DNA from: Terriglobia bacterium | GTDB taxonomy: Bacteria > Acidobacteriota > Terriglobia > Bryobacterales > UBA6623 | NCBI GenBank assembly: GCA_009838515.1 | Contig: VXRL01000032.1 | Coordinates: 1-47,191, forward strand | Length of the DNA stretch: 47,191 nt | Direction of reading: 5' to 3' | Part shown: piece by piece, positions 27,254 to 35,755 of the stretch | How positions within the stretch are numbered: position 1 is the first letter of the stretch | How the letters are laid out: every line of letters starts with the position of its first letter | Position numbers and translations under genes: made by a program | The notes under the pieces: model-generated | Database searches by the model: none | Seen by the model: the letters and a program-made list of their open reading frames with translations, nothing else | Told to the model about the DNA's origin: nothing

Positions 27254-28402
27254 ATGTCTACGCCTCAGGCTGTCAATCGACGGGAGTTCGTTCGCGGTGG
27301 AAGCGCTGCGGCGCTGGCAGTTGCGCTGGAAGCGAAAGCCGCCAGCAAGTCCGAGGCTGCCGGCGAATGGCGCAACCGCAATCCCGACATGGCGTATCGG
27401 CGCCTGGGTCGGACCAACTACATGGTTTCGGAGATTGTCTGCGGCGGCAACACGATCGCTCCGGACAACTTCCGCCACGTGGAGGAAGCCATAGAGCGCG
27501 GCTTGAATTACCTCGACACGGCGCCGGCCTACGGGCGCGGCCGCAGTGAATTGGGCTACGCCAAGGTGATTGCCGGCTCAAAGCGCGAGCGAGTCTTCCT
27601 GAACACTAAGGTCAGCGTCTGGGGCAGCAACCGGAACGCAATCTTCAAGGCCATCTACGACAGCCTTGCGGGCTCCGAGCAGGCGAAAGTCCAGTCCAAG
27701 GTCAGTGAGGAACTGGAACGGCGGAAGGCGCTGGATCCGGATCACATCTGCCATTACTTCGGAGGCCAGGAAGGCGCCCTCCGAGCGTCCCTGCTGTCCA
27801 ACGCGATGGAGCGGAAGTACGGCGACAGGGTGGATCGGCCCTCCGAATACCGCGATCGGCTGCTGGCTTCGGTTGACAGCAGCCTCCGAGCGCTGGGCAC
27901 CGACTACCTCGACTTGCTGATGGTGCCGCACGGTGCGAACAGCGCCTACGAAGTGACCGCGTTCCCCGAGATCTTCGAAGCCTTCGAGACGCTGCGCAAG
28001 GCCGGCAAGGTCAGGCATTTCGGCTTGTCCGCGCACAGCGATCCGGGCGGGGTCCTGGAGGGGGCTGTGGAGTCGGGACAGTATTCGGCAGCCATGGTGG
28101 CCTACAACATCGTCAACCACAGCTATGTCGATGCCGCGCTGGACCGAGCGCAGGCCGCCGACTTGGGCGTGATCGCGATGAAGGTTGCGCGCCCCTGCCA
28201 CCACGGCCGGGACCACGGCCTGCCCAACGACCCGCGCCGCGTGGCAATGATCGAGCAGGCCGTGCCAGGCGAGCTGTCGGTCCCGCAGAAGTGCTACCTG
28301 TGGGTCTTGCGGGATGCGCGCGTCGCAGCCGTGAACTCCGAGTTGAAGAACTCAGCAATGGTGGCCGACAACCTGCCGCTGGCGGGCGCAAAGCGCGCCT
28401 AG
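27254..28402 (+). CDS. Tat-exported aldo/keto reductase
   Basis: 382 aa. The leader contains NRREFVRGGSAAALAVAL, a twin-arginine signal, and the mature barrel starts near MAYRRLGRTNYMVSE. Catalytic residues are in place: Asp88 in YLDTAPAYG, Tyr93, Lys119 in NTKVSVWG and His in LLMVPHG. An insert of about 50 residues (about 128-185, including ERRKALDPDHICHYFGGQEG) is unusual for the family. Exported AKRs of this type occur in Acidobacteriota and Planctomycetota, with unknown cofactor supply in the periplasm. TATCAT lies 7 nt before the ATG, with no good ribosome binding site. The stop overlaps the next (minus-strand) stop by 4 nt. Confidence 0.85.
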   Translation: MSTPQAVNRREFVRGGSAAALAVALEAKAASKSEAAGEWRNRNPDMAYRRLGRTNYMVSEIVCGGNTIAPDNFRHVEEAIERGLNYLDTAPAYGRGRSELGYAKVIAGSKRERVFLNTKVSVWGSNRNAIFKAIYDSLAGSEQAKVQSKVSEELERRKALDPDHICHYFGGQEGALRASLLSNAMERKYGDRVDRPSEYRDRLLASVDSSLRALGTDYLDLLMVPHGANSAYEVTAFPEIFEAFETLRKAGKVRHFGLSAHSDPGGVLEGAVESGQYSAAMVAYNIVNHSYVDAALDRAQAADLGVIAMKVARPCHHGRDHGLPNDPRRVAMIEQAVPGELSVPQKCYLWVLRDARVAAVNSELKNSAMVADNLPLAGAKRA

Positions 28403-29355
28403 CGGACGAACTTTTCCTGGCTGTCGAGCAAGATATTTGCGCACAGGTCGTTTCCGAAAGTCTCCCAATCCAGAAAGCCCCAGACCAGTTCCTTGTCGCG
28501 AGTGACCTCGAAGATTTGGGGCGTCTCGCCTTCGGCGTGGGTATTGGTCACCACAACGTTGCCATTGGCAAGCGCGTGCAGCTGCGTGATCCAAAAGAGC
28601 TGGATTCCGGGGATCTCGTTGCTCTCGAGGCTCCACACGATCTCGCCGCCGGGATTGACCTCCAGCACGCGGTTGTTGTTGCCGCCGCCGATGAGCGTAT
28701 TGCCGCTAGGCAGACGATAGGCCGAGTAGACGGATGTGCCGTGGCCGCGATGCGTCGGAGTGGGCTCGCCGTTCAGCTCGAGCTTGTACTCCCAAACCAC
28801 TTTGCCATCGGCCGCGTATTCCCGAACCGCGCCGTCTTTCTCGTGCGCTACCAGGTAGGTCCCGTCCGGTGTGGAGCGCACCAGCCGGGTATCGCGGTGC
28901 GAGTCGGGATTGTCGACCTGGAGCTTGATCTCGTGCTGCACCATGCCCTCGCGGTCCACTTCGATGATGCGCTTGTTGCCGGTCTCGGCGATCATGGTCA
29001 GGCCGCTGTCGAGGCGTTCGAAGCCATGGATCTCGACCTTGTCCACTTCCGCTGATGTCGGCGAAGACTTCCATTCCCAGACCGTTTCTTTTTCCGGCGA
29101 TACCTCGGCGAGGGCGTCGTGCGAGGTGGGGACGAGGACGTTGCCGTTGGCGAGCAGATGCAGGTCGTGGGCGTTCGTGCCGTTCGGCCAAGACCAGTCG
29201 ACCGACCCGTCAGAATTGACGACGGCCACCTGCTGCCTGTCCTGCGCCATCAGGCGCGGCGCGCTGGCTGCTCGCGTATCAGGGGCTGGTTTCGAGCAAG
29301 CCCAGCTCAGCAGGGGCGCGGCGGCGCCGACGTGCAAGAATCTGCGTCGATCCAT
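28399..29355 (-). CDS. exported beta-propeller (PQQ-like/arylsulfotransferase-like) protein
   Basis: 318 aa. MDRRRFLHVGAAAPLLSWACSK is a twin-arginine leader that may end in a lipoprotein Cys, although the lipobox is not canonical. The mature part consists of repeated strands of the type GNVLVPTSHDALAEVSPEKETVWEW, with repeated 'W-(E/S)-W' or 'VWEY' ends, as in PQQ-like propellers. Similar proteins are annotated as arylsulfotransferase-like or PQQ-binding-like; no catalytic residues could be assigned. Starts at the ATG at 29355. It lies 55 nt downstream of the Gfo/Idh gene on the same strand, probably cotranscribed. Confidence 0.75.
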   Translation of the reverse strand: MDRRRFLHVGAAAPLLSWACSKPAPDTRAASAPRLMAQDRQQVAVVNSDGSVDWSWPNGTNAHDLHLLANGNVLVPTSHDALAEVSPEKETVWEWKSSPTSAEVDKVEIHGFERLDSGLTMIAETGNKRIIEVDREGMVQHEIKLQVDNPDSHRDTRLVRSTPDGTYLVAHEKDGAVREYAADGKVVWEYKLELNGEPTPTHRGHGTSVYSAYRLPSGNTLIGGGNNNRVLEVNPGGEIVWSLESNEIPGIQLFWITQLHALANGNVVVTNTHAEGETPQIFEVTRDKELVWGFLDWETFGNDLCANILLDSQEKFVR

Positions 29356-29410
29356 AGTGGGTCTCCCTTGCCGCCGGTGCGGCAGCGATGACTGCACTCC
29401 CAGCCGGTCG

Positions 29411-30727
29411 CTAGATGAACTCGTACTCGCCGGGACGCGGCAGTTCGGTCACGTCGTGCTTGCCGTTGAGCGATGGGTTGTCCGGGATCAGGTTCTGCTT
29501 GGAATTCATCGCCATATCCCACGTGACCTCAATGCCGGCGTAGGCTGACTCGCGGCCCATGATCGCCGTCATGGTCGAGTACGCCACGGCTAGCGCCTGG
29601 TTCTTGTATGGACCGCTGCCGTTGATCGACTTGACCATGTCGATGTGTTCTTGCACGTAGGGGCTGGTTTGCGATGGCGTGCCCAGGTCCCTCACGGTTG
29701 ACCGCCCGCGGGTGCCGACGACCAGCTCGTTCACGCGGCGCACCTTGCGCTCGGGGTACTGCCGGCAGTGGCTCGACATGCGTACGCCGTTGGCGTATTC
29801 GAAGTCGGCGTACACGTGGTCGTAGATATTGCCATAGAGCTTCTCGCGCGGACGCCAGACCGCGCCGCCCGACGCTACCACGCTGACCGGATGGGTGTCG
29901 CCCAGCACCCAGTTGATGACATCGATGTTGTGCAGGTGCTGCTCGACGATTTGGTCGCCGCAAATCCAAACGTGTGAGTACCAGGCGCGCTGTTGCCATG
30001 CGAGCGACTCTTGATCGAGCCGCTCCATGAAGTCGGCGCCCTTGATGACCGGGCCGGAAATCCAGTTGGCGTAGGTGGCCACCACGTCCCCGATCTCGCC
30101 GTCTTGGATGCGTTGCACCGACTCGACGTACTCCTTCTGGGACCGACGCTGCGCGCCGATCATGACCGTCAGCTTCTTCTGCTCGGACTCCTTCGCCAGG
30201 CGGATCACCTTCTGGGCGCCCATCATGTCCGTGGCCAGCGGCTTCTCGGCGAATACGTGCTTGTTGGCGTTGAGGGCGTACTCGAGGTGCAGCGGCCGCC
30301 AGCCCGGGGGAGTGTGCAGGAAGACCACGTCCACCCCGGAATCGACGACTTTCTTGTAGGCGTCGTAGCCCAGGTAGCGGTTCTCTGGCGCGACCTTGAT
30401 CTGCTGCTTGACCTCGGCCGGGAATTCGTCCGAGTCGCGCAAGCGCCGCAGGGAGCGTTCGAGCTGGTCTTCGAACAGGTCTCCCATCGCGTGAAGTTCG
30501 TAATTCGGATTCCCGCGAATGGCTTCCGCGACGCCCCTCGTGCCGCGCCCGCCGCAGCCCACGATCCCGATCGACAGCTTTTCGGTGTCATCGCCGCGCA
30601 AGGCCTGGGGCCGCACGATTTGCAGGCCCGCCGCTGTTGCGGCCGCCGAGCCGGCGGATCTCTGCATGAAGTTGCGGCGCGTGACGTTCTCCTTGGTGTG
30701 TGGCGCTGCCGGAGTCGGTTCTGTCAT
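29411..30727 (-). CDS. Tat-exported Gfo/Idh/MocA-family oxidoreductase
   Basis: 438 aa. The leader VTRRNFMQRSAGSAAATAAGL is a twin-arginine signal. The Rossmann loop GIVGCGGRGTRGV lies near residue 54, VVFLHTPPGWRP follows, and the family signature FAEKPLATD near residue 154 gives the conserved Glu-Lys-Pro. GDQIVEQHLHNIDVINWVLG carries the catalytic-side His residues. Exported members with tightly bound NAD include GH109 glycosidases, so a redox-assisted sugar hydrolase or an inositol/sugar dehydrogenase are both possible. It shares the minus-strand unit with the beta-propeller gene. Confidence 0.87.
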   Translation of the reverse strand: MTEPTPAAPHTKENVTRRNFMQRSAGSAAATAAGLQIVRPQALRGDDTEKLSIGIVGCGGRGTRGVAEAIRGNPNYELHAMGDLFEDQLERSLRRLRDSDEFPAEVKQQIKVAPENRYLGYDAYKKVVDSGVDVVFLHTPPGWRPLHLEYALNANKHVFAEKPLATDMMGAQKVIRLAKESEQKKLTVMIGAQRRSQKEYVESVQRIQDGEIGDVVATYANWISGPVIKGADFMERLDQESLAWQQRAWYSHVWICGDQIVEQHLHNIDVINWVLGDTHPVSVVASGGAVWRPREKLYGNIYDHVYADFEYANGVRMSSHCRQYPERKVRRVNELVVGTRGRSTVRDLGTPSQTSPYVQEHIDMVKSINGSGPYKNQALAVAYSTMTAIMGRESAYAGIEVTWDMAMNSKQNLIPDNPSLNGKHDVTELPRPGEYEFI

Positions 30728-30761
30728 TGGATGTTCCCCCTTACAAGACCAGCAGGCACCG

Positions 30762-30777
30762 CGGGACTCAGGTCCCG
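30762..30777. other. small hairpin between minus-strand genes
   Basis: CGGGAC-TCAG-GTCCCG, a perfect 6-bp stem with a 4-nt loop, lies 82 nt beyond the stop of the 30860 gene and 34 nt before the start of the Gfo/Idh gene. No T-run follows on the minus strand, so it may be a weak terminator or part of the leader. Confidence 0.3.
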
Positions 30778-30859
30778 GCGCGAGGCCTGCGAAAGGCCAT
30801 TGTAACTGCCTTGTTCACAGCGGGCCGTGGTGCCCGCACGGCGGCAGCCCGAAATTCGC

Positions 30860-31501
30860 TCAGACCTCGCGGATTTGGTCGGTCATCACAAAGAACTGGA
30901 ACCGCTCCGGAGGCAGCGACGCGACTTCGCGGCTGTCGTTGTCGGCCCAGTTCGTATAGGCCGTCATGCCGAGAGAGGAATTGAGCAAGAACAGGAACTT
31001 CTCGGAGAAGAACTCGATGGGAGGGGGCTGGCGGAAGGTCAGCCTGTAGCCCATGGCGTTCTGGAGCACGATGTTCTCGTCGGCAGCGCCCTTGTCCTCG
31101 AGCAGGGTGACGAAGCTGGCCCGCCCGGCGTGCGGCCAGACATCCGGGCGCAGCAACCGGCGCAGGTTGGGTTGCACTTCGAAGCTGGTCTCGCACTGGC
31201 GGATCCACTCCAGCACGGACTCGCCCCATGTCCAGTGCCGCACGAACGTCCGGTATTCGTGAACCAAATTCGCTGCCAGCCCGAAGCGGACCGATTCGAG
31301 CGAGTGTTCCGCGTTCAGTGCGTCTTGGGTGGCACCGGGGATCAACGACTCCGAATCGATGATGTCTCCGGCACTGTCCACCAGTGCGTCCAATTGCTTC
31401 GATTCCGGCCCAGAGTGCAGCACTAGAGGCGGCAGCTCGAATGACGCGTTGCCCGGGATTTCGACATAGCGTCGGCCGCCGAGAATCTTGGCAATCGTCA
31501 T
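30860..31501 (-). CDS. hypothetical protein, unknown family
   Basis: 213 aa from the ATG at 31501, with GAGAGGCG just upstream. No signal peptide or membrane helix. Trp- and Phe-rich segments (FVRHWTWGESVLEWIRQCE, RQPPPIEFFSEKFLFLLNSSLGMTAYTNWAD) suggest a folded globular alpha/beta protein. I recognise no domain. TACAAT on the minus strand at 31546-31551 could be its -10. It stands as a single gene between the AAA ATPase and the Tat cluster. Confidence 0.6.
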   Translation of the reverse strand: MTIAKILGGRRYVEIPGNASFELPPLVLHSGPESKQLDALVDSAGDIIDSESLIPGATQDALNAEHSLESVRFGLAANLVHEYRTFVRHWTWGESVLEWIRQCETSFEVQPNLRRLLRPDVWPHAGRASFVTLLEDKGAADENIVLQNAMGYRLTFRQPPPIEFFSEKFLFLLNSSLGMTAYTNWADNDSREVASLPPERFQFFVMTDQIREV

Positions 31502-31587
31502 ATTCGCCTCTCGCGGCCATGCCGCGTAGGGATCGTGCTGGCCATATTGTAGTCCCACTATGAAGGCGAGACGGGGGGACGATCATC

Positions 31588-31616
31588 GGGCCGGATCGCA
31601 GAACTGGGCCGGATCG
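31588..31616. repeat. short direct repeat
   Basis: GGGCCGGATCG occurs at 31588-31598 and again at 31606-31616, an 18-nt period, in the 219-nt gap between the 30860 gene and the AAA ATPase. It may be a regulator half-site pair or chance. Confidence 0.3.
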
Positions 31617-31720
31617 TGATGTTTACGTTGCTGAGCAGGACGTCCAGCCGGTCCCGAACGTTCCTCGCACCCGCCGAGTTGGCGCTTCTTCGGCTGATCA
31701 GGGCCGCGATCCGTTCGTCC

Positions 31721-32899
31721 TCATCGCTGCGGGGACGCCCCGGGTCTTGGAAGACCCATGACGTCCGCCAAATCGGGCGTGTCGCATACCGTCACGGCGA
31801 GATCGTCCTCGCGAGTGGAATAGTGCTGCCTTACGGCTGGCGAGACGATGTAGTTGCGCCCTTCTGGATAGAGGGAACGGAACGCGCTCAGCGCTGACCG
31901 GTTCAGGTGATCCGGGTTGATCTTGCACTCCAGTGCGTCCACGCGATTCCCTTCTCTGCGGACTACGAAGTCCACTTCGCGGCCAGCCTTGTCGCGCCAA
32001 TAGAATATCCTTCCGTCACCGAACAGTCCTAGCACGGCGTCGAGAACCAGATGTTCCCAGAGCAGTCCTCGGTCTTCCGGTCGAAGGCCTGTCCAGCCTC
32101 TCTCGAAGCAGACGAATCCGGTGTCGAAACCGTAGCACTTGGGCCGCGCGACAATTTCCCGTTTCCCCCCGCCATGGTACGGCGGGACCAGATGCAACGC
32201 GTGAGTGATCGTCATGGCTTCGATATACGACCTGATCGTGAGTCGACTGAGCTGGCAAAGCGACGCCAGCCGGGTGTGATCAATCTGGCCACCGCTTTGC
32301 CGTAGCAGCAGGCGGAACAGCGCTTGGAACCCAGATCGGCTGCGGACTTGGAATAGTTCCTGTATGTCACGCGCGTAGAAGCTGTCGATCCATTCGCCGA
32401 AGAAGTCTGCCGACGGACTGTCGGCCAACAGGGCCTGCGGCAGCCCGCCGTGATATAGACGGCGGTCAAGCTGAGAACCACCTAGCCAGTCGTTGCACTC
32501 ATCCCAGAGCACGGGCGGAAGATGGACTGATCGCTTGCGACCGGTCAGGGTGTCCCGGAACTTGCGAGTGGCAGCCAACGTCGACGAGCCCGTGGCCAAG
32601 ACGCGCAGGCCCGGGTATTCGTCCGCGACGATCTTGAGCAAGCGGCTAGGGTCCTCTAAGCGATGCACCTCATCGAACACGAATACAGTTCCGCGTTCGT
32701 GTTCATCGAGGAACAGCTCCGGGTCGCGAAGCAACCGGCTCGTCGAGGGTAGGTCGCAGTTCATGTAGATGGCGGCGGGCAGCATGCGGGCGAGGGTGGT
32801 CTTGCCAACCCTTCGGACTCCGGAAAGCCACACGATCGGGCAGTCTGTCCACGCTCGGTTGAGTCGTTCCAGCCAAGAATCTCGCCGAACCGGAGTCAT
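31721..32899 (-). CDS. AAA ATPase with C-terminal DUF4143 nuclease-like domain
   Basis: 392 aa from the ATG at 32899. The N-terminal P-loop domain shows Walker A GVRRVGKTT (Lys33) and Walker B VFVFDEVH (Asp76, Glu77), with sensor-like LRVLATGSS. A winged-helix-like middle follows (HTRLASLCQLSRLTIRSYIEAM). The C-terminal DUF4143 part has WEHLVLDAVLGLF, YWRDKAGREVDFVVRR and DALECK, in the arrangement of PD-(D/E)xK-fold domains. These ATPases are common in mobile and accessory regions, and their function is unsettled; a toxin-antitoxin or defence link has been suspected. A TTG at 32908 is an alternative start but lies inside the palindrome. Confidence 0.85.
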   Translation of the reverse strand: MTPVRRDSWLERLNRAWTDCPIVWLSGVRRVGKTTLARMLPAAIYMNCDLPSTSRLLRDPELFLDEHERGTVFVFDEVHRLEDPSRLLKIVADEYPGLRVLATGSSTLAATRKFRDTLTGRKRSVHLPPVLWDECNDWLGGSQLDRRLYHGGLPQALLADSPSADFFGEWIDSFYARDIQELFQVRSRSGFQALFRLLLRQSGGQIDHTRLASLCQLSRLTIRSYIEAMTITHALHLVPPYHGGGKREIVARPKCYGFDTGFVCFERGWTGLRPEDRGLLWEHLVLDAVLGLFGDGRIFYWRDKAGREVDFVVRREGNRVDALECKINPDHLNRSALSAFRSLYPEGRNYIVSPAVRQHYSTREDDLAVTVCDTPDLADVMGLPRPGASPQR

Positions 32900-32901
32900 A
32901 C

Positions 32902-32927
32902 TTACCAATTAGACGTCTAAATGGTAA
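32902..32927. promoter_or_regulatory. 26-bp palindrome directly before the AAA ATPase start
   Basis: Thirteen bases on each side of the centre (32914/32915) pair with one mismatch (32908/32921). The core TTAGACGTCTAA is a perfect 12-bp palindrome, with TTACCA/TGGTAA arms outside. It ends 3 nt before the ATG at 32899, where a ribosome binding site would be. It is strongly suggestive of a dimeric repressor operator or autoregulatory site, or of a translation-blocking stem in the mRNA. Confidence 0.6.
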
Positions 32928-33195
32928 TTAAAGTTTCGTTTGGACGCGACAGCCGGCGTGCAAGCCCCTTGGCTCGGACTGTCGGCTGCATCGGTCGGAC
33001 GGGTGCTGCCGTAGCAGCCTGTAGCCATAAGTGGATGAGTGCAAGAGGTTCGCTTGAATAAGCCGTCGAATGCCTGTCTGGAGGTACTTGCGGATGCCAA
33101 ATCGGCCATTCACAAGCGTCTGAACAGCCGTATTCGGCATCGAAAATTGCGTGGATTCAAACCGATCTGTTCATCAGCACTTATGCCACATGCTG
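32928..33195. other. unexplained intergenic stretch
   Basis: No gene could be supported here. Overlapping short open frames exist on both strands (plus 33039-33236; minus 32928-33140 and 32909-33109), but none resembles a known family or has a clear ribosome binding site. The base composition is noticeably less GC-rich than its surroundings. It may be a decayed gene or promoter DNA of the ATPase. Confidence 0.35.
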
Positions 33196-33693
33196 CTAGG
33201 GCCGACCCGCCGGGGAACCGCAGGACTCCTCATTGACGCGCAGGTACGCGGCTAGGAACGTGTCGAGATACTGGGAGAGCGCCGACACAATGTAGCCGGC
33301 GTCGCCGCCGTGTGTGCCGGTAGCGCCTGAATGCCAAGTCTGTGCACTGGCGGACTGCCCAAACTCGTCGGTAACCCATTTATAGTACGCGAGCGAGACG
33401 CTGAACGCCCTGGGGGTAACGTTGATGTTCACGTACAGATGGCTAAAATCCGCCCTTATCCCATCCACCGCGTAGAGGCGCGCGGCCCGAAGACGGCTCT
33501 CTGCGGCTGCCTGCAGGGCTTCTTGGGTGAGGCCGATGTCGGCCGCGTCGTCGTCAAGCTCCTCTACCACCAGCTGCATGGGTCTGCAGGCATTGAACAA
33601 ATAAAAGCGCTCCAAGCGGTTCGAAATGTCTTGGCCGGCGATGCCCGGTGCCAGCAGCGCTACGAGCAACAGCCCGGACAGAATCCGTCCCAT
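33196..33693 (-). CDS. secreted hypothetical protein
   Basis: 165 aa. MGRILSGLLLVALLAPGIAG is a signal peptide. The mature protein begins QDISNRLERFYLFNACRPMQLVVEEL and has a helical LTQEALQAAAESRLRAARLY segment. SHLYVNINV, FSVSLAYYKWV and TGTHGGDAGYIVSALSQYLDTFLAAYLRVNEESC follow. I have an impression of similar secreted proteins of unknown function in environmental genomes. Two Cys residues (ACRP and ESCG) could form one disulfide. Lies 67 nt downstream of pcaB, possibly read through from the pca operon, but with no link to that pathway. Confidence 0.7.
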   Translation of the reverse strand: MGRILSGLLLVALLAPGIAGQDISNRLERFYLFNACRPMQLVVEELDDDAADIGLTQEALQAAAESRLRAARLYAVDGIRADFSHLYVNINVTPRAFSVSLAYYKWVTDEFGQSASAQTWHSGATGTHGGDAGYIVSALSQYLDTFLAAYLRVNEESCGSPAGRP

Positions 33694-33760
33694 TTAGGAC
33701 AGCCTATCATCGAGGACAGCATGCACTCGCGCGTGCCTTCTCGATATCCACCAGATAGTG

Positions 33761-35155
33761 TCACGAATCGATCAATCGGCGGTCGTGAGAGCTAGGGCAC
33801 CCTGGATTTGATCCGAGCCGAATTCCGGCTGGCCCAGCCCGTGCCGTTTCGATAGCGCGGTCAACAAACGCGTTGGCCGAGCCCAGCCAATTGGCAGGGC
33901 CACTCAGCGCGGCCCAATCGACATCTGCTGGCGCATCGCGGCGCAGGATTTCAATGAGATCGCTCCCGGTCTGGCGCGCTTGCTGACTGGCTTCCCTGAC
34001 GCGCCGCGCCGCTTCGTCCACCGGCATCGTCGCTGCGAGCAGAACCTTGGCGGATTCGGCGAGGACGCCTCCCGATGAAGCGGACAGGTTGCGGGCCATT
34101 CGATCAGGGTCGATGCTGAGGCCGACTAGGGCCTCGCGAGCTGTTCGCAGCGCGGCTCCGGCGAGCGTGGCCATCTGCGGCAGAGTGATCCATTCCAAGG
34201 TCCAGGCGCTGCCGCCGCGCTCGTGCTCGTGGATCGCGGCTTGGTGCATGGAGGACAACAGGGCGGCGTTGGCCCGTCCGATCGCCACTAACAGCTCGGA
34301 GTTGACCGGGTTGACCTTGTGCGGCATCGCACTGGATGAGCCCACGCTTCCATCGCTGGCTTCGGCGACTTCCGTCTGGGCCATGAGGGCGAGGTCTTGA
34401 CCCATCTTGCCGAGCGATCCGGTGAGAAGTGACAACCAGCCGGCCAATTCCGCCAGCCCGTCTCGCTGCACATGCCACGGAGCGTCGGGGGCGCGGAGTT
34501 CGAATTCCCGGGCCAGCTCTTCCATGACGGCCAGACCGTTCGTACGCAGCGTCCCGAGCGTGCCGGCGGCGCCGCCGAACTGCACGGTCATCGTTCGGGG
34601 CCAGAGTTCAGCCAGTCGGATGCGGTGACGCGCCAGTGGCAGCAGCCAGCCGGCCGCTTTCAGGCCGAATGTGATGGGCACGGCCTGCTGGGTCCGGGTA
34701 CGACCGGCCATGACCGTGTTGCGGTGGCGGTCAGCGTGGCCGACGAGAATGTCGACCAAGTCCTGTAGCCGGCGATCAAACGTCGCTAGCACGCGGGCCA
34801 GACGCATGACCAGGGCCGTGTCCATGACGTCCTGCGCCGTTGCTCCAAAGTGGACATACTGTCCGGCTGGCCCGGCCGCTTCGCGCAGCTGGCGAACCAG
34901 CTCCGTCACTGGGTGCCCGGACACCGGCATGCTGGCGACGAGCGTCGCCCAGTCCGGCTCGAATGCTTCAGCCGCCCCACGGATCTTTGCGGCTGATCCG
35001 GCTGGAATCATCTCGAGGCGCTCTTGCGCGGCGGCGAGTCCGACCTCGAACTCGACCATTGTTCGCACGCCGGCCTCGTCGGAGAAGTACTTCGCGGTCT
35101 CTGGGTCCGAGACGAGTTTGCCCAGCAGGGACGAGTCAAGCGGCGAGGCGGTCAC
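33761..35155 (-). CDS. pcaB: 3-carboxy-cis,cis-muconate cycloisomerase
   Basis: 464 aa, fumarase/aspartase superfamily. Lactonises 3-carboxymuconate to 4-carboxymuconolactone, the step after ring cleavage. Features are HFGATAQDVMDTALVMRLA, AGRTRTQQAVPITFGLKAAGW, the flexible-loop signature GSSAMPHKVNPVNSE and a C-terminal helical domain. The C-terminal 30 residues are Gly/Ser/Pro-rich. The GTG start at 35155 has GGGAGG at 35161-35166 with a 5-nt spacer. It is the last gene of the pcaDCHGB unit, 38 nt after pcaG. Confidence 0.93.
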   Translation of the reverse strand: MTASPLDSSLLGKLVSDPETAKYFSDEAGVRTMVEFEVGLAAAQERLEMIPAGSAAKIRGAAEAFEPDWATLVASMPVSGHPVTELVRQLREAAGPAGQYVHFGATAQDVMDTALVMRLARVLATFDRRLQDLVDILVGHADRHRNTVMAGRTRTQQAVPITFGLKAAGWLLPLARHRIRLAELWPRTMTVQFGGAAGTLGTLRTNGLAVMEELAREFELRAPDAPWHVQRDGLAELAGWLSLLTGSLGKMGQDLALMAQTEVAEASDGSVGSSSAMPHKVNPVNSELLVAIGRANAALLSSMHQAAIHEHERGGSAWTLEWITLPQMATLAGAALRTAREALVGLSIDPDRMARNLSASSGGVLAESAKVLLAATMPVDEAARRVREASQQARQTGSDLIEILRRDAPADVDWAALSGPANWLGSANAFVDRAIETARAGPAGIRLGSNPGCPSSHDRRLIDS

Positions 35156-35160
35156 GTTAT

Positions 35161-35166
35161 CCTCCC
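35161..35166 (-). promoter_or_regulatory. ribosome binding site fixing the GTG start of pcaB
   Basis: GGGAGG on the minus strand, 5 nt before the GTG at 35155. There is no nearby ATG, so this site decides the start. Confidence 0.6.
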
Positions 35167-35193
35167 GGACGGCGCGAATCCGAGCGGCGGGGC

Positions 35194-35751
35194 TCAGACG
35201 TCGAAGAACACGGTTTCATGAGCGCCTTGCAAGCAGATCTCGAATTCGTAGACCGGTGGGCCCACTAGGTCTCGCAAAGATGCGACCAGGCTCTTCCGCC
35301 GCGTGGGATCGACGCTAGTCAGGATGGGGTCTCGGGAGTTCTCTGCCTGCTCGTCAGAGAAGTAGATGCGCGTGAAGGCATGGTTGAGCATGCCGCGGGC
35401 GAATACGGCAGCGTTGACGTGCGGTGCGCCGTTCTCCGGCAGCGCGCCCGGCTTGACGGTTTGAAACCAGAATCGCCCCCCGGCATCGGTGCTCGCCCTT
35501 CCGAATCCACGAAACGCGTCGGAGCCTTCGGGATAGGCACCGTCGTGGCGAGCCTGCCAGATTTCGACCAAAGCGTCCGTCACGGGGTGGCCAGCGCCAT
35601 CGAGCACACGGCCCTCGATGCGAATCAACGTGCCGGGCGTGCGCTCGTCAGCCAGCTGCCTGCCAGCGATCGGGGCGTGGCCGTCCCCGCTGGGGGTCAA
35701 AGCATGCGAGAAGAACGGGCCGACAGTCTGCGATGGCGTCTGGGATGACAT
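35194..35751 (-). CDS. pcaG: protocatechuate 3,4-dioxygenase alpha subunit
   Basis: 185 aa. Begins SSQTPSQTVGPFFSHAL, the typical alpha-subunit N terminus, followed by the intradiol dioxygenase beta-sandwich with LIRIEGRVLDGAGHPVTDALVEIWQA. The alpha chain does not carry the iron but shapes the active site together with PcaH. It ends in LQGAHETVFFDV, the usual C terminus for the family. It starts 4 nt after the pcaH stop, consistent with coupled 1:1 synthesis. Confidence 0.95.
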   Translation of the reverse strand: MSSQTPSQTVGPFFSHALTPSGDGHAPIAGRQLADERTPGTLIRIEGRVLDGAGHPVTDALVEIWQARHDGAYPEGSDAFRGFGRASTDAGGRFWFQTVKPGALPENGAPHVNAAVFARGMLNHAFTRIYFSDEQAENSRDPILTSVDPTRRKSLVASLRDLVGPPVYEFEICLQGAHETVFFDV

Positions 35752-35755
35752 GGCC

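Noticed and set aside
31616..31897. 93-codon plus-strand frame overlapping the ATPase 3' end
   Set aside because: No ribosome binding site and no known family; mostly antisense to the ATPase.
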